The position numbers were made by a program, and so were the translations under genes. DNA of 64,000 nucleotides, taken from Dirofilaria immitis. Its lineage: Eukaryota > Nematoda > Chromadorea > Rhabditida > Onchocercidae. The stretch lies in the NCBI GenBank assembly GCA_024305405.1, contig JAKNDB010000105.1:1178001-1242000 (forward strand), in the 5' to 3' direction. Positions 10,006-25,200 of this stretch are shown in pieces. Numbering within the stretch: position 1 is the first letter of the stretch; every line of letters begins with the position of its first letter. The notes below the pieces were generated by a model that saw only the letters and a list, made by a program, of their open reading frames with translations, was not told the origin of the DNA and searched no databases.

Positions 10006-13000
10006 CTGGAACCTTTACATTTTAAGTCGAAATAGTCTTTGAACTGATGAAAATAAAAATTAAGAACATGAAGTGAGAAATAAATTAGCTGTAATATACA
10101 TATTAAAATACTTGAAAATACTGAGGAATGAATACGAAAACATTATTCTAATTAGATAAAAGTTTTCGAGATTATTTTGTTGTTTTATGGAAATCATTTA
10201 GTAGATGTTTTCATGGGAACAAAATAATTTAAATTCAACGATATCTAAAGTTTGAAAAGGTTCCCGAATTTTCATTTCATAATCTATTGTTTTTTTCTTG
10301 ATGGTATTATACAAATGAAAATTAATTTAATCAAGGAATATAATTTACTTAAATTCAGTGTTTTAAACACTAAAGCATTTTATTCCATAGGCATTTTTGT
10401 TTATTAAATCAAATAATTCTTTGGTTTAATAAAACAAAAGAAAACCAAACGAAAAATTAAGATACTCTAAAAAGAAAAACTTTAAAGTTTTTTTTTCTGG
10501 AGGATAAATAAAGAAAAATGAGTGTTTATTAAACCAAATAACAAGGCATAATTAAGTCAAATGAGTTGAAAATAACATAGGCGAAGGAAATAAGATGAAT
10601 TAATTTGAAGGGGAAAACTGTAAAGATTGTTATCTTTGGGGTCACTCTGTCCATTGAATAAGCATTTGAATACAGTTCATTGTCTTCCCACTTTTGCCTC
10701 CACTTAACCTCTTTCTGATTGAAAATTAAAAGTAATAAACATCATTTATGTTAGGTATGGGAAGAGAGATATGAGAGATGCAACAACAACTGCTGTCCAA
10801 TTGTGAAGAGTGGGATGGACATACCATATCCATATCTTCTCCAATTTTTTTTCTTTAAATCTACTTGAGATAATATCATATTAATTCTCCGTATGACTAT
10901 ATTTCTGTCTTTCACGGTAACTACTGATGATGATCTTTATGCAAAATATGGATAATCCATCACTGGCGAATATTAAAAGTGTTATCTATGAATATTTTTT
11001 AAAGTAGTGTTAAGTTAAGTGACGAGTTAGATTTTAAAAATCCCTGGGTTAATGTTATTTTGAATTGTAATGATAATTAAGCATAACGAATTAGTTAATT
11101 TTCCTAATTGAATTTGTATCAATCGAAAAGAGTAGTTGATATCAAATTAAATGTTAGCAAAAAGAATATGAATTACCCATCGTATTAAAAAAAGATATCT
11201 GTGTGAATATATTTACTGGATATTTTAGCTAATATGAATCTGACATAAAAAAGCATTGAATATTTTTGAGAAGTAGAAACATGCTGAATTGCCACAACTA
11301 ATAAATTAGAATTATCGAAATTTTAATTCTACAATTTGACTGAGGAAAAATATTCGAAACATAAAAATCCATCTAAACTAAATCAAAATTCGCATACAGA
11401 TAAGCTGTGATAAATTTTGATTGCGCAATAATACTTCAAGTAATAGCTTCCAATAAATGGCAAGTCGAATCAATCTTTAGATAAATTTTCGAAGATCATT
11501 TCTTAAAAAGAAGTGAGACCGTTTTAATACCATATGAAATGATAAATCAATGAAGCAATCATATAACTATAGAATAAGAAATGAGGAGGAATATGTAATA
11601 AAGGACTACTGTCATATTTCGTATTTTATCGTTTTATGTGTAAAACAATTTATCAACACCAACTGTTGGCAAATGAAAGAAATCATTTGTCTTTCGCTTC
11701 TTTCTATCTTAAAAACATTTAATAGTTTTGTGAAACAAAAAGCAAAGAACAAAAGCAGAGCTTTTGATTACATTGATTACATGTAAGGAAAGGACAGTTG
11801 TTCTTAGTAATTTCAAAGATTAACCGAAAGTAAATCAATGATTAAAAACAAAAAGAATTTTTGAAATGCTAAACTACACAAATAAAATTTCGAACCAAAA
11901 ATCCATAAATTTAATTGAAACGAATTGAAAATATAGTAGATTATCAAAAAGGATTTTGTAGTTCTCGCCACTGGAATGAATCGAAACTTTATATTGATCT
12001 CTGCACAAAAGATAAATAAGATTACAAAATCAAAATTACTCATTGAAGCAGTATCAGTTCATCTCATGAAACATTAGCAACAGTTTTGCTGTTTCATTAC
12101 TTTTTACTTTTGTTAAGAGAGCACTTCCAATCTTTTTAGTTGTGACAGGCATTTTATAATATAGAATTTTAAGTTATACTCTATGATAAATTGCTAAATG
12201 TTTAGTCTATAGAAGAGAATCAATTTTACTGAGAGTTGTAACCTAAATATTAGACCAAAAGTTGGAATTCGTTCCCTATTCTTGAACATTGTAAACACCC
12301 TGTATTTTAAACTATTTCATAACGATTTTTTTCATAAGAATTAAGCGCTTTAACATTGAGAAACATTATTATGTTTTAAGTTCTCGTTCCAATTTTTTGT
12401 CCAGTATGCAATGAGCTTATGAAAAAAAAAGAATTCTACCAAATTAAATCTGAATAGAAACCAATCAGAATGCACCTTTTTGATTCAATTTTTCTTACAA
12501 CTTTTGGTACAAAACAAGCAATTTAAGTTATTTGATAGGAAAATATTGCATAATTTTATGAACTCTAAATTCTTATTCTGCCAGTTGATCATTTGGCCAT
12601 ATAAATAAGCAGCTGCACAAATTAATACCGAGTAAATACTGATTAAAAAATAATATCAGCAATTGGCATATCACGAACTTTAATTACTGAAGTTTCAAGG
12701 ACAAAATTTTGGATTTAAGTTATGGGATTCATAACAAAAATTTAGATAAAATTAATTACATTTAAAAATATCTGAAGATTGAAAATAGAAGCTTGCAAAT
12801 ATCTCTTCGCGATTAAGACTGACCACCATCATATGATAACATCAGTAATTAAGATATTATAAGCTTTAATTACCAACATTTCAAAAATAAAATTGTTCTG
12901 AGATTCGGTAACAAACAGCACGAGCTTTTAAAAAATGCTAACATAGCTTATCAAATTTTTCCTTTCCAGGTATTGTATAAATGAAGTTGCCATTGAAATT

Positions 13001-16000
13001 TGGTGATTACACTGAACTTATAGCATTTCTGTAAATTTCCACAAATTTATTATCAATTTCCCGTTTTAAAGGAGCACTTTCATTGTTATGTATAGATTTG
13101 GATTCACCTTTTTTTTAGATTTTTAAAATAAAGTTTATTCCCAATATCAGCATTATCAAGAAATAATAGTTTTGATTGTTGTTATTAATTATAGAAGAAA
13201 CAAATGTTGGCTAAGTTATTCCTGACTAAAAATTAATTTTCAATTTGTACACATCGAATTAATCTGTTGATGAATAATTAAAAAAGAATCTAAAGATAAT
13301 TAAATACTTCATTTTTAATCATTATCGCACATCAAGATCAAAGAAAAAGAGACTAGTTTCTTTTCCTAGCCACTATAATGAAAGTCAAATAAAAAGTTTT
13401 TCAAAGCAAACTTAGCTTATTTGCTTTTTCTTACCTTCAAAAAGGTTCCTTATTGAGCAAAAGGGGAAAACTGGCATATTTGGCATTTTAGTATTAAAAT
13501 GTAAGCGTCGAATTTTCTAGAATATTAAAAAATATCGGTGAGATGGAGAAATTTTAATAAATGAGATTTCTTTATTAATAAGATCATGCTTGTTCTAATG
13601 CTTCGCTAATATCAAGAAGAAAAGTTTGGTACTTTGCTCATGTGTCAAGTTTAGTAAACTAATGAAATTAAATTTAAAATGAAAATAATAAAAATATGAA
13701 AGGGTAAAGGTAACTCAAACAATAAAGATAGCTAAATTTTGTAGAATGTATGACATGAAATGAAGAAACATATTCTATGTAAGAATTTAAAAATCTTCAA
13801 AATTTAAAGGTAAATTCTTAGTAATCCAAAGATGATAACAATATGACTGTTGCTAAAATTTCATTCTCTTTTAACTGAACAAATTGATATTATGGATGAA
13901 AGAATAAAAAAAGAAAAAATATAAAAGGAAAAAGCGAAAAATTTTGACGAAAAAGGAACGGTTTCAAAAAAGAAAGCAAATTAAAAAAGTATTGAAAAAT
14001 TGGATAATTTTTCAATACTTTTATATTTCGAAATACAGAAAAATAAAAAAATTTAATACTTCAACAAATTTCTCATTACCCATCAAAGTATTAGAAAGGT
14101 AATTTTTCATTACTTTTCTAATACTCTCATCTTGGAAGTAAACTGAAAGTGAATATTTATCTTGATTTATTCGAATTTGATAACAATTTAAAATTTGACA
14201 TGAATTGCTGTTTATTCGAAAATCCTTCAATGGATAATTTATTTGAGTAAAAAATAATAAAAGAATTAATTTTGACGTAATTCTCTTTTCCTTCTTTTTA
14301 TCTAAGCTTTAATCTTTTTCTTGTTCATTTTTTCGCTTTTCTTGCTTTTTCTCAATTTATGTTTTCATTATTTTTATAAGTAATTCGATAAACGTAACGA
14401 ATAAGTTTCTATAAAATTTTTGTGAAAAAATTTTATAGCAGAAAGTTATGCTTTTCAGAAATGTGCCATTTATTTATTAGTTCCTCTCGATAAAAGGTGA
14501 TTAAATATTCATGAATTGCAATGATCAGATGAAAAATTATTGAGAATGCTGGACAATTATGAAAATGTTTTAAAACAAGCGTATAAAAATCAATGATAGG
14601 TGACATTTCACTTTTTTTAAATTAATTCTCCGATTGTAGGAAAAAGTAATTTTATGCTTTCAAGATTTTTCCTTATATTTCAAGTTTTACAAATATAATT
14701 GAATTAAATTATTTCAAATGCAACATTATAGATTAATTAAAAATAAAGTTTTTAAATTTAATTAAATTATTTTTTATATTCTTAATCCTTAATATTTATT
14801 TTCAATAATATCTATAGCTTTTCAAGTTTTTGTAAATTCTTTCAAAATACATTAAGGAAAGAGAAATAAATTTATGCAGCTTCTGAATGTCCACCATTAT
14901 TTTTTATTTCATAATTTTTCCTCAAATATTCTTTAAACTTTGTTTCATTACTTTGAATTCCCATCTTAAAATTTCGATAAGTTTTCTTTTAAATATTTTA
15001 TGAATCTCAATATTCTTTGATTCCTCAGCTTCCGTTTTCTTTGTTAAAGTTAATAAGTTTTTTCTTTAAATGTTCTCCGAACTTTGTTATTCCTTCATAT
15101 TGCGTCTTTTTCATTTTATTAATAGAATGAAAAAAAGTAAATTTTCCTGTCGTTTTCCATATTTTGATTAATAGAGAAACCGAAAGATTTTCCTTTTTGA
15201 TTTAACTTAATTTTATCATTTTTGATAGCTATATTTTGTTTCTTTTGTTTTTATCTCATTAGGTTTTTAGCTCAGTTATTCCATTCCGACGCAGCATTAA
15301 AACAAAATACAAACTTTTTCGAGTCAGTTTTTAAATTCTTAATATATTTAAAAAGTGTATAATTGCTCTCTAATTTTTTTTACAAAATATGGTATGCATT
15401 CCTTAAATATTGGCATAATAATATATCAAATGAAAATTTTTGTTCATGGACTTTCTAATATAGTAATATTTAAATATAAAATCAATGCGATAGTTTAAAA
15501 ATTAGTTTCTGACATCTTAATCATTTCATTTATACCAAACTTGGAATTCACGTCAACTTAAAGGCGAGAAAAGGAGTGGGTCGAAAATGGATGTAATATT
15601 ATGATAAATGATTTAATTTAATCAACTATAAATTATTATGATTATGTCGCCTATAAAAAAAATTATATTTTTTGCTACAATTCAGGAAAGGAAAAAGAAA
15701 AGGGAAAACTTAGGAGGTATTACGTATTTACCGAAACTTCTTTAATTTTTAATAATTAAATCGATTATTATAGTACCACAATTATTATTTGTCTTTATTT
15801 TCCTTACTGCTTCTTAGATTTATCGATATGAATATTCTTTATCATTCAGATAGATCGAAAATTGAAACAGATAAAGGTATGAATAAAATGAAGGATTTAC
15901 ATCATTTAGCGATATAGGCAGTGTATGTCGTACGACGGCTGTTTTATCAGATGCGAAGAATTTTTTGTTTAAATGAGTTTTTTTTTTTTTGAAAAAGGGA

Positions 16001-19000
16001 GATGCTTTATGAAATATTTTTAAATTCCTACAGAAATCATTCTAGCCAGCTTTTCTTTAATAAAAGTGATTAATATTGCAATATTGCATCAACTTTACTA
16101 AATATTAGTAATGATCATAATTACTATATTACAATATTAATTGCTTTTGATTTCTTATCCTTGTTTAGGCGTTTTTTAACAGTAATAAAAAATCAGCATA
16201 ATAATATAAATCTGAAAATCGATTTATATAATTTTGAAATTACTATCCTGATTTATCATATTAGTCTTGTAAGTTCAATTGTTAAAGAAGCTAACTTCGT
16301 TTAATATAGCTTTAATTTGATTTATTTTGATTCCAAATTAAAATTCAAAGTTTGTCATCTAATGATAACTAATTTTATATTATTTCATTTACGTCAAAAA
16401 TTTTTAATGTATAGAATATGATATTAAAGAATACATAATTAAATAGCTGTGACAACTTTATTCAAAATTTTTTGTCTTTATTCAGTAAGATAAAAAGGAT
16501 GAATCAGTTTGCAACACAGTGGTTGATTTTAACATAGTTAAGTCATTTAATAAAAGATTTAATAATATGTTATTACTATAAAAATTTTCATATACTGAAC
16601 TCATTCGAATTCAAAAAAGATAATACGAAGTAAATAAATATACACATGAAGAGGTGTGTGCTGCTTTTGCTATAAACAAGATTAACATTTAGCTAGGTAG
16701 GATGAACGAAATAAAACTTTGATTCTTTCATTGATTCTCTTAATTAATTATAATTTAACTTCTATCACCAACTGTTTCTTTAAATTGATTTGCTAAAATC
16801 AATTGTAGTGTAATTAAAAATTGATCATTTTAGAAAAGTAATCTTTAGCCTTATTTTATATTCTAAAATACCAGAAACTATGCAAAATCGATTGATCTTT
16901 AATTGAATTATTTGAGCGTACTTAATAATAAATATTTTTTTTTAGTTTCCAATGGCAAATTAAAATAATACGTATTCATAGAAAAAATAAAAGCTTTTTC
17001 AGTTTACTCTAACTTTTTTCTTCTTTTAAAATTATTACATTAAATTTTCGAAATAAAAACCACATATTTCAATTATGTAAAAATTATTGCATAATGCACT
17101 AATCTCATTACAGTGGGAATGATGCAAGCAAAAAAGACAATTTAAGAAATACAGTAAAACTAATGCATAAATTTATAAACTCATTTATTTTTTGAATCAT
17201 AAAATTTAGCAAAGGTTATAAAAATTGCTTCTTGCATTCAGATAGATAATTTATCTATTTATTACCCATTGCTTTCTTTCTATTTCTGTTTGTATAATCA
17301 TTTATTTTCAACATATCTTTTGCTTTCGTCCAATGTTTAATAATAAAATTTTGCAAAATACAGTAAAATTATTAACTTTTCTCTTATAAAATTTAACTTC
17401 AAAGTTTTTAGCTTTGAAAAAGATTCGAAAACATAATGATATGAAAAAGCTTGGAGATAGCAAAATCTCTTGTTTTCCAAAGACATAAAATATTATTATT
17501 ATATACTCACTGGAAACATTTATTTAATAAAATTATACTCTCAAAAGAAAAGTCAAATTTTTCAAAAAAGTAAATTTGTTGAAAATTTCAAAATTTACAT
17601 TTATCATCGATTTTTTCAAACAATTTTCATGTATTTAATTATTGATGTGAACAATGAATGAATCAGATCCCTTATAGCATCTTATCATAGTCAAACTTCT
17701 TTCAAGGAAAAGCAAAATGCAGTGAATTCTAAATTTGGTATGCCAGTTTTTAATTATTTTTCATTTTCCTCAGGCTATTACATTAGTTTTGCCGCTTTGA
17801 TATGTTTTTCGAAAAAGTCAGTAATTTTCGATGAATGATTAACTGAAATATGCTTTCATTGCACACTAGTAAGTTGATTTTAAAGTTTAAAATTTTTTAA
17901 AATGAATATGTGCATTGAAACATTTCTCGCTGTCTTTCTATATCATCTCCACTGCCACCAAGAAACATTAAAATTGCAGTATAAACTTTCTTCCTTTTAT
18001 TTAACACTATATTTTAGTGCCCATTACTGAATACTTTGTTTTCATCTCATACTACAAAAAAATTATAAATTAGGAGAGAATACGTCGATTTTTTCCTTTT
18101 AAATTGATTGAAAGTTATTTCAACTTTTAATAGAGAAGATTAATTTTCCTCCAACAAAGGAAGAATTTTTGTTTTGCAAACATTTTTACTAATACCGATC
18201 AAAAATTTTTGAGGATTCTTTGATTTGTCGAAATTTTTGAAATAAAAATCATAGAGAGCAATAAATTAATTACAGTGATAGCTAATTTAATTCAAGGATA
18301 TATTTGATTAAAATCGATTCCCATAGCAGTTGTTTATAAGTTTTTATAAAAAATAAACAAAAATTAGAAAAAAGTTCTGGAAACGAATTATTCCTTAAAA
18401 ACGTAAGTTTACATTTACATTGCCGCAATTTGCACTTTATAAAATGAATTGAAAAAGTCATTTTTAAGAAAAATTTGAAAATGAATTTGAAGAAAGCGAA
18501 ATTTTATTATAAAAATATTGCGATAATTTTTGAAAATTTCATTTCCAACGAGTTAGACGATATGACAAATATAAAAAGCTCAACAAATTTGAAAGTAAAG
18601 AAGCATAATTTTTTCATCCCCAATAAGTTATTATTTCAATATGTATATTATATTTATTGGAATAATATATGTATATTTATTCATTGGAATAAAATAATAT
18701 TCATAATATAAAAGGTAAAATTAGTCAAAATATACAAATTTATTTATTGCTTTCAAAAAATCTGCGCTTCCTTTTGTAAAATTTCATATATCGTTATAAA
18801 TATAAGGCATTGGCTGGGACGGCAAAATTAAAGCATTTTGATTAAATAATTAAATCATATTTATACCAAAGCATCTCACTGGACTATTAATGGAAAAAAA
18901 AATTAATTAATTTTTGATGTAATTAAGTTCGATTAAACACTAAATTATTGGACTTCTTGCAACTTTCACATTGACATATTGTTAAATTCTTTTATTTTTA

Positions 19001-22000
19001 ATTATATTAAAATTAATTTTTTAACATTCGAGGAATTCGAATATACGCATAAAAATTTAGTTACTGATGTGAGAACTTTTATTTTTAAATGCAATGCGAT
19101 AGTAGGAAAATTGATATTAACTGCTGGAAGGAACTTAGAAAAATTACTTTAAAATTACGCCTAAAGCAATTAAAGAAGTAATAATCCAGATATAAAAATT
19201 CGTTTAAGAAAATTCTCAAATCAATCAAATGATGATAAAGGTTTTATCATTAATAGTTAGCTGGTACGAAGATAAAAAATTTATATGTCATAGCCAAAAA
19301 TAAGTCATACTTTGAATTTTAAGAATGGAGAAATTAATTGCTAATTTGTGAATGAGCATGGGGTGTTTCACTATTTCAGCGTCATCCATTCACTTCAAGT
19401 TAATATTTCAAAGTTTTATATATCATTATAAAATCGACGGCAGATATCGTTGTAAAATATTATTCCCTCCCTCTGAAAATAATTTTAGATCACTTGTGCT
19501 ATTTACGATTGCCAAAAAACTTGCTGATTTTCAGCGTATTTTATCATTTTTTCCAAAAATTTTATTTTAGTTTTACTTTTTACATTTAATTAGTAACAAG
19601 TAAAAACAATTCATTTTCTTAATTTTTCAGCAGAAAACTAAAAAGCAGCCTATACTATATTGAAAAAATTTGCACTGTTTAATTTTCACTTCCTTATTTT
19701 TATTACTCTTTGCTTATATTACATTACTGCATTTATTATAAAAACATGCAGAACATGCGACATCAGAATTCCTTTTTTCAACATTTTTTCTAAAATATTT
19801 CAAAATATCAAGTAACCTGGTTATAAAGAGAAAGAGAAAAGAATAATCTAACGTATGAAAAGAAAAAACTAAGATAATGTAATTTTGTGAAATTTGAAAA
19901 AGAGGACAGAACTTGAGTGTCGAATGAAAAGTAATCTTTATTTTTATTAGTGAATTAAGTGCGGCAATATAGAGAAATAATTCAGGTATGCCTAATAAGT
20001 GATGATTGAGTAACAAGTAGGAGAGATAGCTCAACAATAACTTAAATTGATAGTTCAACATTTTTTTCCGAGTGTTCACTACACGTCGAAAAAAACTTAT
20101 ACAGTCAAATGCATATATTTGATATGTAACCTTTCCAGACATTTTCTAAAAACTACTAAAAAAAAAGGAGGCGAAGCATAAGTGAAAAAAAAGTTCCAAT
20201 ACTATCTATCCAACATTTTAATTAAAAAAAAATAAAGCATATCTGTATCAGAATAATACTTTTTAAGTCTTAAAATTTAAAATATTTGAAATAAAAATGA
20301 TTACGTTAGGATAATAAATTATATCTTTTTGAGATAAAAGACCAGTGATGAAATTTGCAAAACAAAAATAAAACGATTGTCTCGATTATTCTGTTTGTTG
20401 AACAAAAACAATTGTCGAAAAAAATTTAGAAATAGGTCGTTCTAGCTAAAATCAATAATCCAAATTGTATTTTCATGAGCGAAAGCGACGCTGAATAAAA
20501 ATCAGGAAGTGCTGTGCAAGTCATCAAATATTATTGAATCAAATAAATGCCACTTATTTTCAATAGTTATCTTTTGAAGAATAAACCATTACCACTGGTT
20601 CTTTCTTCAGTTGAAAACAAATAAGTTAATGCATATCGCTTATCTTAATTTTGATATATAAAATTTAAGACAACTCAAAGTTTCGAGGAAAGTTTGATAA
20701 TTCTCATGCAGCTTGGTGTTTCAAATTCAAAGTAAAAACAGTGTAAATAATATAACTAAGTTAAGCATTTTACTTGCTTTCTCAATAATGATTTGAAGCG
20801 AAATTTTCAGTCGAATTAAAGAAATTTACTACAATAGGTCAAGTTTCTGTATTTTGATAATCAAATAAATGGATGAACATTGCGGATCGATGAATTATTT
20901 GATACAAGCACAATTTTTTATGCTCATTGAATCTGGAATCTGATCCAGAATCTTAGCGGCATTTCAAAGTTATTTACGTTATCAAAATAGCATTGAATCG
21001 ATTGTAGCTGAATTTGAATTCTTCCAGCTCGCTTCTCTTGCTTCCAGCAAAAATTGCAATAACGCATCTTTCAAGAGAAGTAGAATAATCTGATCAAATT
21101 AGTCGGAATTCGTATTTCATCATTCAGGTAAAACTAATTCGTATTTCATCACTGAGAGGCAAAAAAATGAGGCAATAATTTATTATTCAACCATAAGTTT
21201 AATCGAAGAGAATATCACAGACAAATTATTCATGAAAATGAATCGGAAAATTATACATCAGGAAAGTATAAATTCGAATGCACACAGGATTCCATTAAAT
21301 TAATGGAATTCATATTCTACAACTTGGAAAATCTATTCAAATTATCAACATATTTGAAAAAAAGAATGACAGGAAGAAAAACACAGAGGAGAAAATTAAA
21401 AACAGTGAGACAAAAGTAATACGAAATACGAGTCGATATGAAATCATACATTTAGAAATGATAATATTGACGATTTAACCATGAATAATGGCAGCATAAA
21501 ATAAGTGGCACATGAAGTTTTGTACTATAGTTGAATTTAATAAAAGCGGATAATGCCAGCTTTTCACTTATTTCACATCCATCACTAGAAAAAGCTGATA
21601 GCTAGCAAACATTTTTCAATAGCGATTTTTTACTGCTAAGAATCAGAAATAAGATGTTAATCCTTAGTTGGATAAGTAATTTTGATTTGATACAAATGAT
21701 ATAATCACTCTGACGATATTATTGGCTAAAATTAGGTGAGCGGCTAATTTACTTAATTATTGACTAAATTCATAAACTTGCAAATATTCTCAATATATTC
21801 CAAAAAAAAAAAAAAAGGGAAAGGAAAACCTTTACACAAGGCACTAATTCAACGATAAGCATTGTAAGAGAAATAAAAACTGTTAGAGCAAAAAACAAAA
21901 ACGATTCAGAATGAGGCAGTTCATCAAATATATGCTATATTAAATAGTAAAGAACGAAGTTACTAGGAGATATTGTACACTACTGCTTGACAATTGGAAA

Positions 22001-22288
22001 ATCCAACGATCAACATATACACAATAATCAGTATTGTTTACTTGACTTTTAAGAAATTCAACTAAATTTAAAAACCAATGAATAATGAAATTAGCTTAGT
22101 AATCCTTTTTTTTTTTTTTTTTTCATTCTAAAGCAATTAGGAAAATGATTAACAGTTATCGTAAGGAATTAAATTCAAAATACAAATCATATATATATAT
22201 CATCGAAAATCTAACAGTGAAACAAAATGTGATTATTGTAGAAATTAGCAACGACAAAAACGAGTAAAATTGTACGCGAGGTAAACAT
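10006..22288. other. 12-kb AT-rich intergenic region
   Basis: No exon chain, conserved protein motif or RNA gene could be supported on either strand. The longest open frame (19714-20142, minus, 142 codons) is made of low-complexity hydrophobic and AT-codon residues and has no supporting splice or family signal. The region holds homopolymer tracts (poly-T near 22107-22123, poly-A near 21804-21817) and a cluster of three near-perfect hairpins at 13984-14438. The promoter of the NPA gene should lie just above 10006. Confidence 0.6.
13984..14438. repeat. Cluster of three AT-rich inverted repeats
   Basis: Three stem-loops lie within 455 bp. At ~13985-14022 a 17-bp perfect stem (AAAAGTATTGAAAAATT) closes a 4-base loop. 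At 14089-14123 TATTAGAAAGGTAAT faces its near-complement across a short T-rich loop. At 14409-14438 CTATAAAATTTTT faces its complement across GTG. No coding context was seen. Confidence 0.55.
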
Positions 22289-25200
22289 TCAAGCAACCAT
22301 TTGCGCATTGTTTACTGTCGCGGGTGAAGATGGACATCGTGGTGGCGGATAGGGCGGCGGCGGTGGCAAATCCAACACCGAATGTGACATAATCCAACTG
22401 AATGTAAATAATTTATGTAGAAAGGAAATAGATATGGAATGGAGGAAATGTGCAAATTTAAGGGTCTTTTTTATCGAATTCTTGAAATATCGAGATTTGT
22501 CTTAGACAAGCATGCACTCTTCACTCACTGGTATCAACGGACAAGTATATCCACCTTTTGCGATTTTTCATTGTCTCGGACAGCTCGTGTCGTTCTGCAA
22601 ATGTTCAAAGTGCGAAACGGCTTTACTGAGTAGTACTTTTCATGTACTTGTAAAATTTTAGTATTGCAAGCCTTGCCAGGAATCTTTGGACAGAACTATA
22701 TTTTAAGCCCAACCTAAAATACCTTATTATCCAAAATATTTAAAAAAAAAGGATTTTTCAAGCAAACATTTCGTAAGTTAAATTTCACTCATTATAATGA
22801 ATTATAGAATCCAATTCTTTATTTGCAATCTCCGTTATATTTACTTTTATAGCAGAATAAAATATATCAAAAGTACTAATACGTTCACTCCTTCCTTATC
22901 ATCACAAACACTCTTTCGGGTGAAATTACTGTCAAGTTTTCAGAATACTATCGCAAAAAAGACATAAAAAATAAGGACGGAAATGATTGACATCGAGAGT
23001 TACTTTTACTTATCCAGGTGGAACCTTTCATGAAATCGAAAATCAATTGTTATCAAATTTACAAGATTTCATGCGTATAGACACGTCAATATAAGGTGAG
23101 TAGTAAAATAAAGAAATAAAAGAAATCTGCAAGCTCAATAATAATTAGACATAAAACTAGAATATCCGTACAAATGATTCAAAGAATTGCTTCAGACCCG
23201 TGCAGAATCCAACATGATCAAAATGGTTTATGATTCACAATGCAGTAACGATTAATCAACAAAGCAAGAGAGTGAAAATGTCAAAAATTTAAAACATTTA
23301 CCTCATTTGATTTCGACCAGCAGCATAAGGTGAATAGTAACAGCAAGAGGGTGGTGAAAGATCTGGTACATAAAGTTCTCGATGATATATTGGTACCCAA
23401 GTAGTGGATGGCCGTGTAGTGTGCATCACCGACGGTCGAGAATCGTAAGTGGTTGAAGTAAAATGTGGTGATGTTGTAATTAATACGGAAGGCGAAAGTT
23501 CTTGACATGAGGATTGTCTTTGCAACTGTAAGTCAGCTATTGTAGAATCATCCAATACTGCATTGAGCGAAGATAACATCGGATTGGATATATTGGATAT
23601 AGGTGGTACACCAAGTCGAGCAGTGGAAGAACTTGAATTTGAGTTTGTCGTTAACTGACCACAAGAACCTGATCAGAGGGTTGATTTATATGTAGAATTA
23701 TATGGAACTCTATGTGATCAAATCTGAGTAACTCTATCAATTGACTTATTAAGAACTTAAATTAGATCTTACAAAATTTCATTTTTATTTACCTTGCTGG
23801 TGTTCCTGCCACAAGGCTCTCATCATTGGATATTGTCGGATGCGACTATTCAGGGTCATTTCTTCGCGATTATTAGTACAAGAATGTCTCTCAGTTAGGC
23901 CATCATTTGATACATTATTTGGATGAGATGGGTTAACCAGCGTAGTCTTATATGCATAGCGTGCACATGTTTGCTTAAAAAATTTTAAAATTTTCGAGAA
24001 ATTGAAACCATCAACAAATAAAAGTTGAAGAACTCGGCTAATGTCAAGAGATCGAAATTAAAATTTTGTTTTCAAAGTAATATTTCAAATGAAATTCAAT
24101 GACTTGTAGCTAAAAAAAAAAGTTGATTCAGGTCATATATATTAGAGAACCTGGAAGAGAGCATGTTCATAAGAGGGTGGTTGTTTTGTATAAACAGGAA
24201 ATCGTGTTCCTGCTGATGACTGAGAATGCTTGATTGAAACTGCAGCAACTGATGACATTGTCGACAGTTCATCCTTCAATTAAGTGAATTTTACGAGTTT
24301 GAAAAAATCCTTATCTAATTTCAGAACTTTTTCGAGAAAAAATTCGACAACTAAACTCATTCTGCAATAGCAACATGAAAACCCACATCATCAATATAAT
24401 GTCGAGAGTTATGTGCAGGCATGCTTTGCACACGACTAATTCCTCGAACAGTACTAGTATATGGCAGGCGTTGTCCGTAACGTTTTTGAAATAAACCACC
24501 ATTGGCCCCTGTACGTACAATAGGTGGTGTGCAAGAGGATGAAGGACGAGATGATGATCCCGTTAATGGCAACTGATATGAAGTAGTAGGTATTGACATT
24601 AACGGAGACTCCGATCTCGTACAAATCTGCAAGAAATAAATTCATTATATAATAACGTCTCTTTCTCTTTCTCTTTCATAAAAGAGAAAATCAACGTTAG
24701 CTATGATACAATAATTATTTATTACTGTATTATACGTAACAGCTAAATCATTTAATTTACTTCATTGATATAAGTTAAAAAAAAAAAAAAAAAAAAAAAA
24801 GAATATAAAATTGCTGCTTAAGAGATCGAAAACTACTCTATGCTCAAGACACGCGTAAAAAATGATACCTGATAATGGAGTTTCGGTTCAGAATAAGTCA
24901 GATGAGTGGATGTTTCAAGTGGACACGAAACAGCAGTACCAGAAGGACTGGGACCAGTTACAGTAATCCGTCTTGGTTTCATATTTGGATTTGGATTTGA
25001 ACGAGAGAAAGGAATTTGAAGCTTGTTTTGTCTGTGAAAAGCTTCTAGTGCTTCGTTATACTGAGGAGGTTGCTTCAAGACTACATCCATTATTAATTGG
25101 GTTTTTTTTCTCTTTGCAGTAATCCTAGAATAAGATCATGATTTTCCATTCACTTATTTAAAAAAATCAGATGGAAAATGAATTTTTGGGGAAAAAACTA

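Noticed and set aside
19714..20142. 142-codon minus-strand frame, hydrophobic
   Set aside because: Low-complexity composition expected of AT-rich DNA, no recognisable motif and no neighbouring exons. It is the longest frame in the desert but not convincing.
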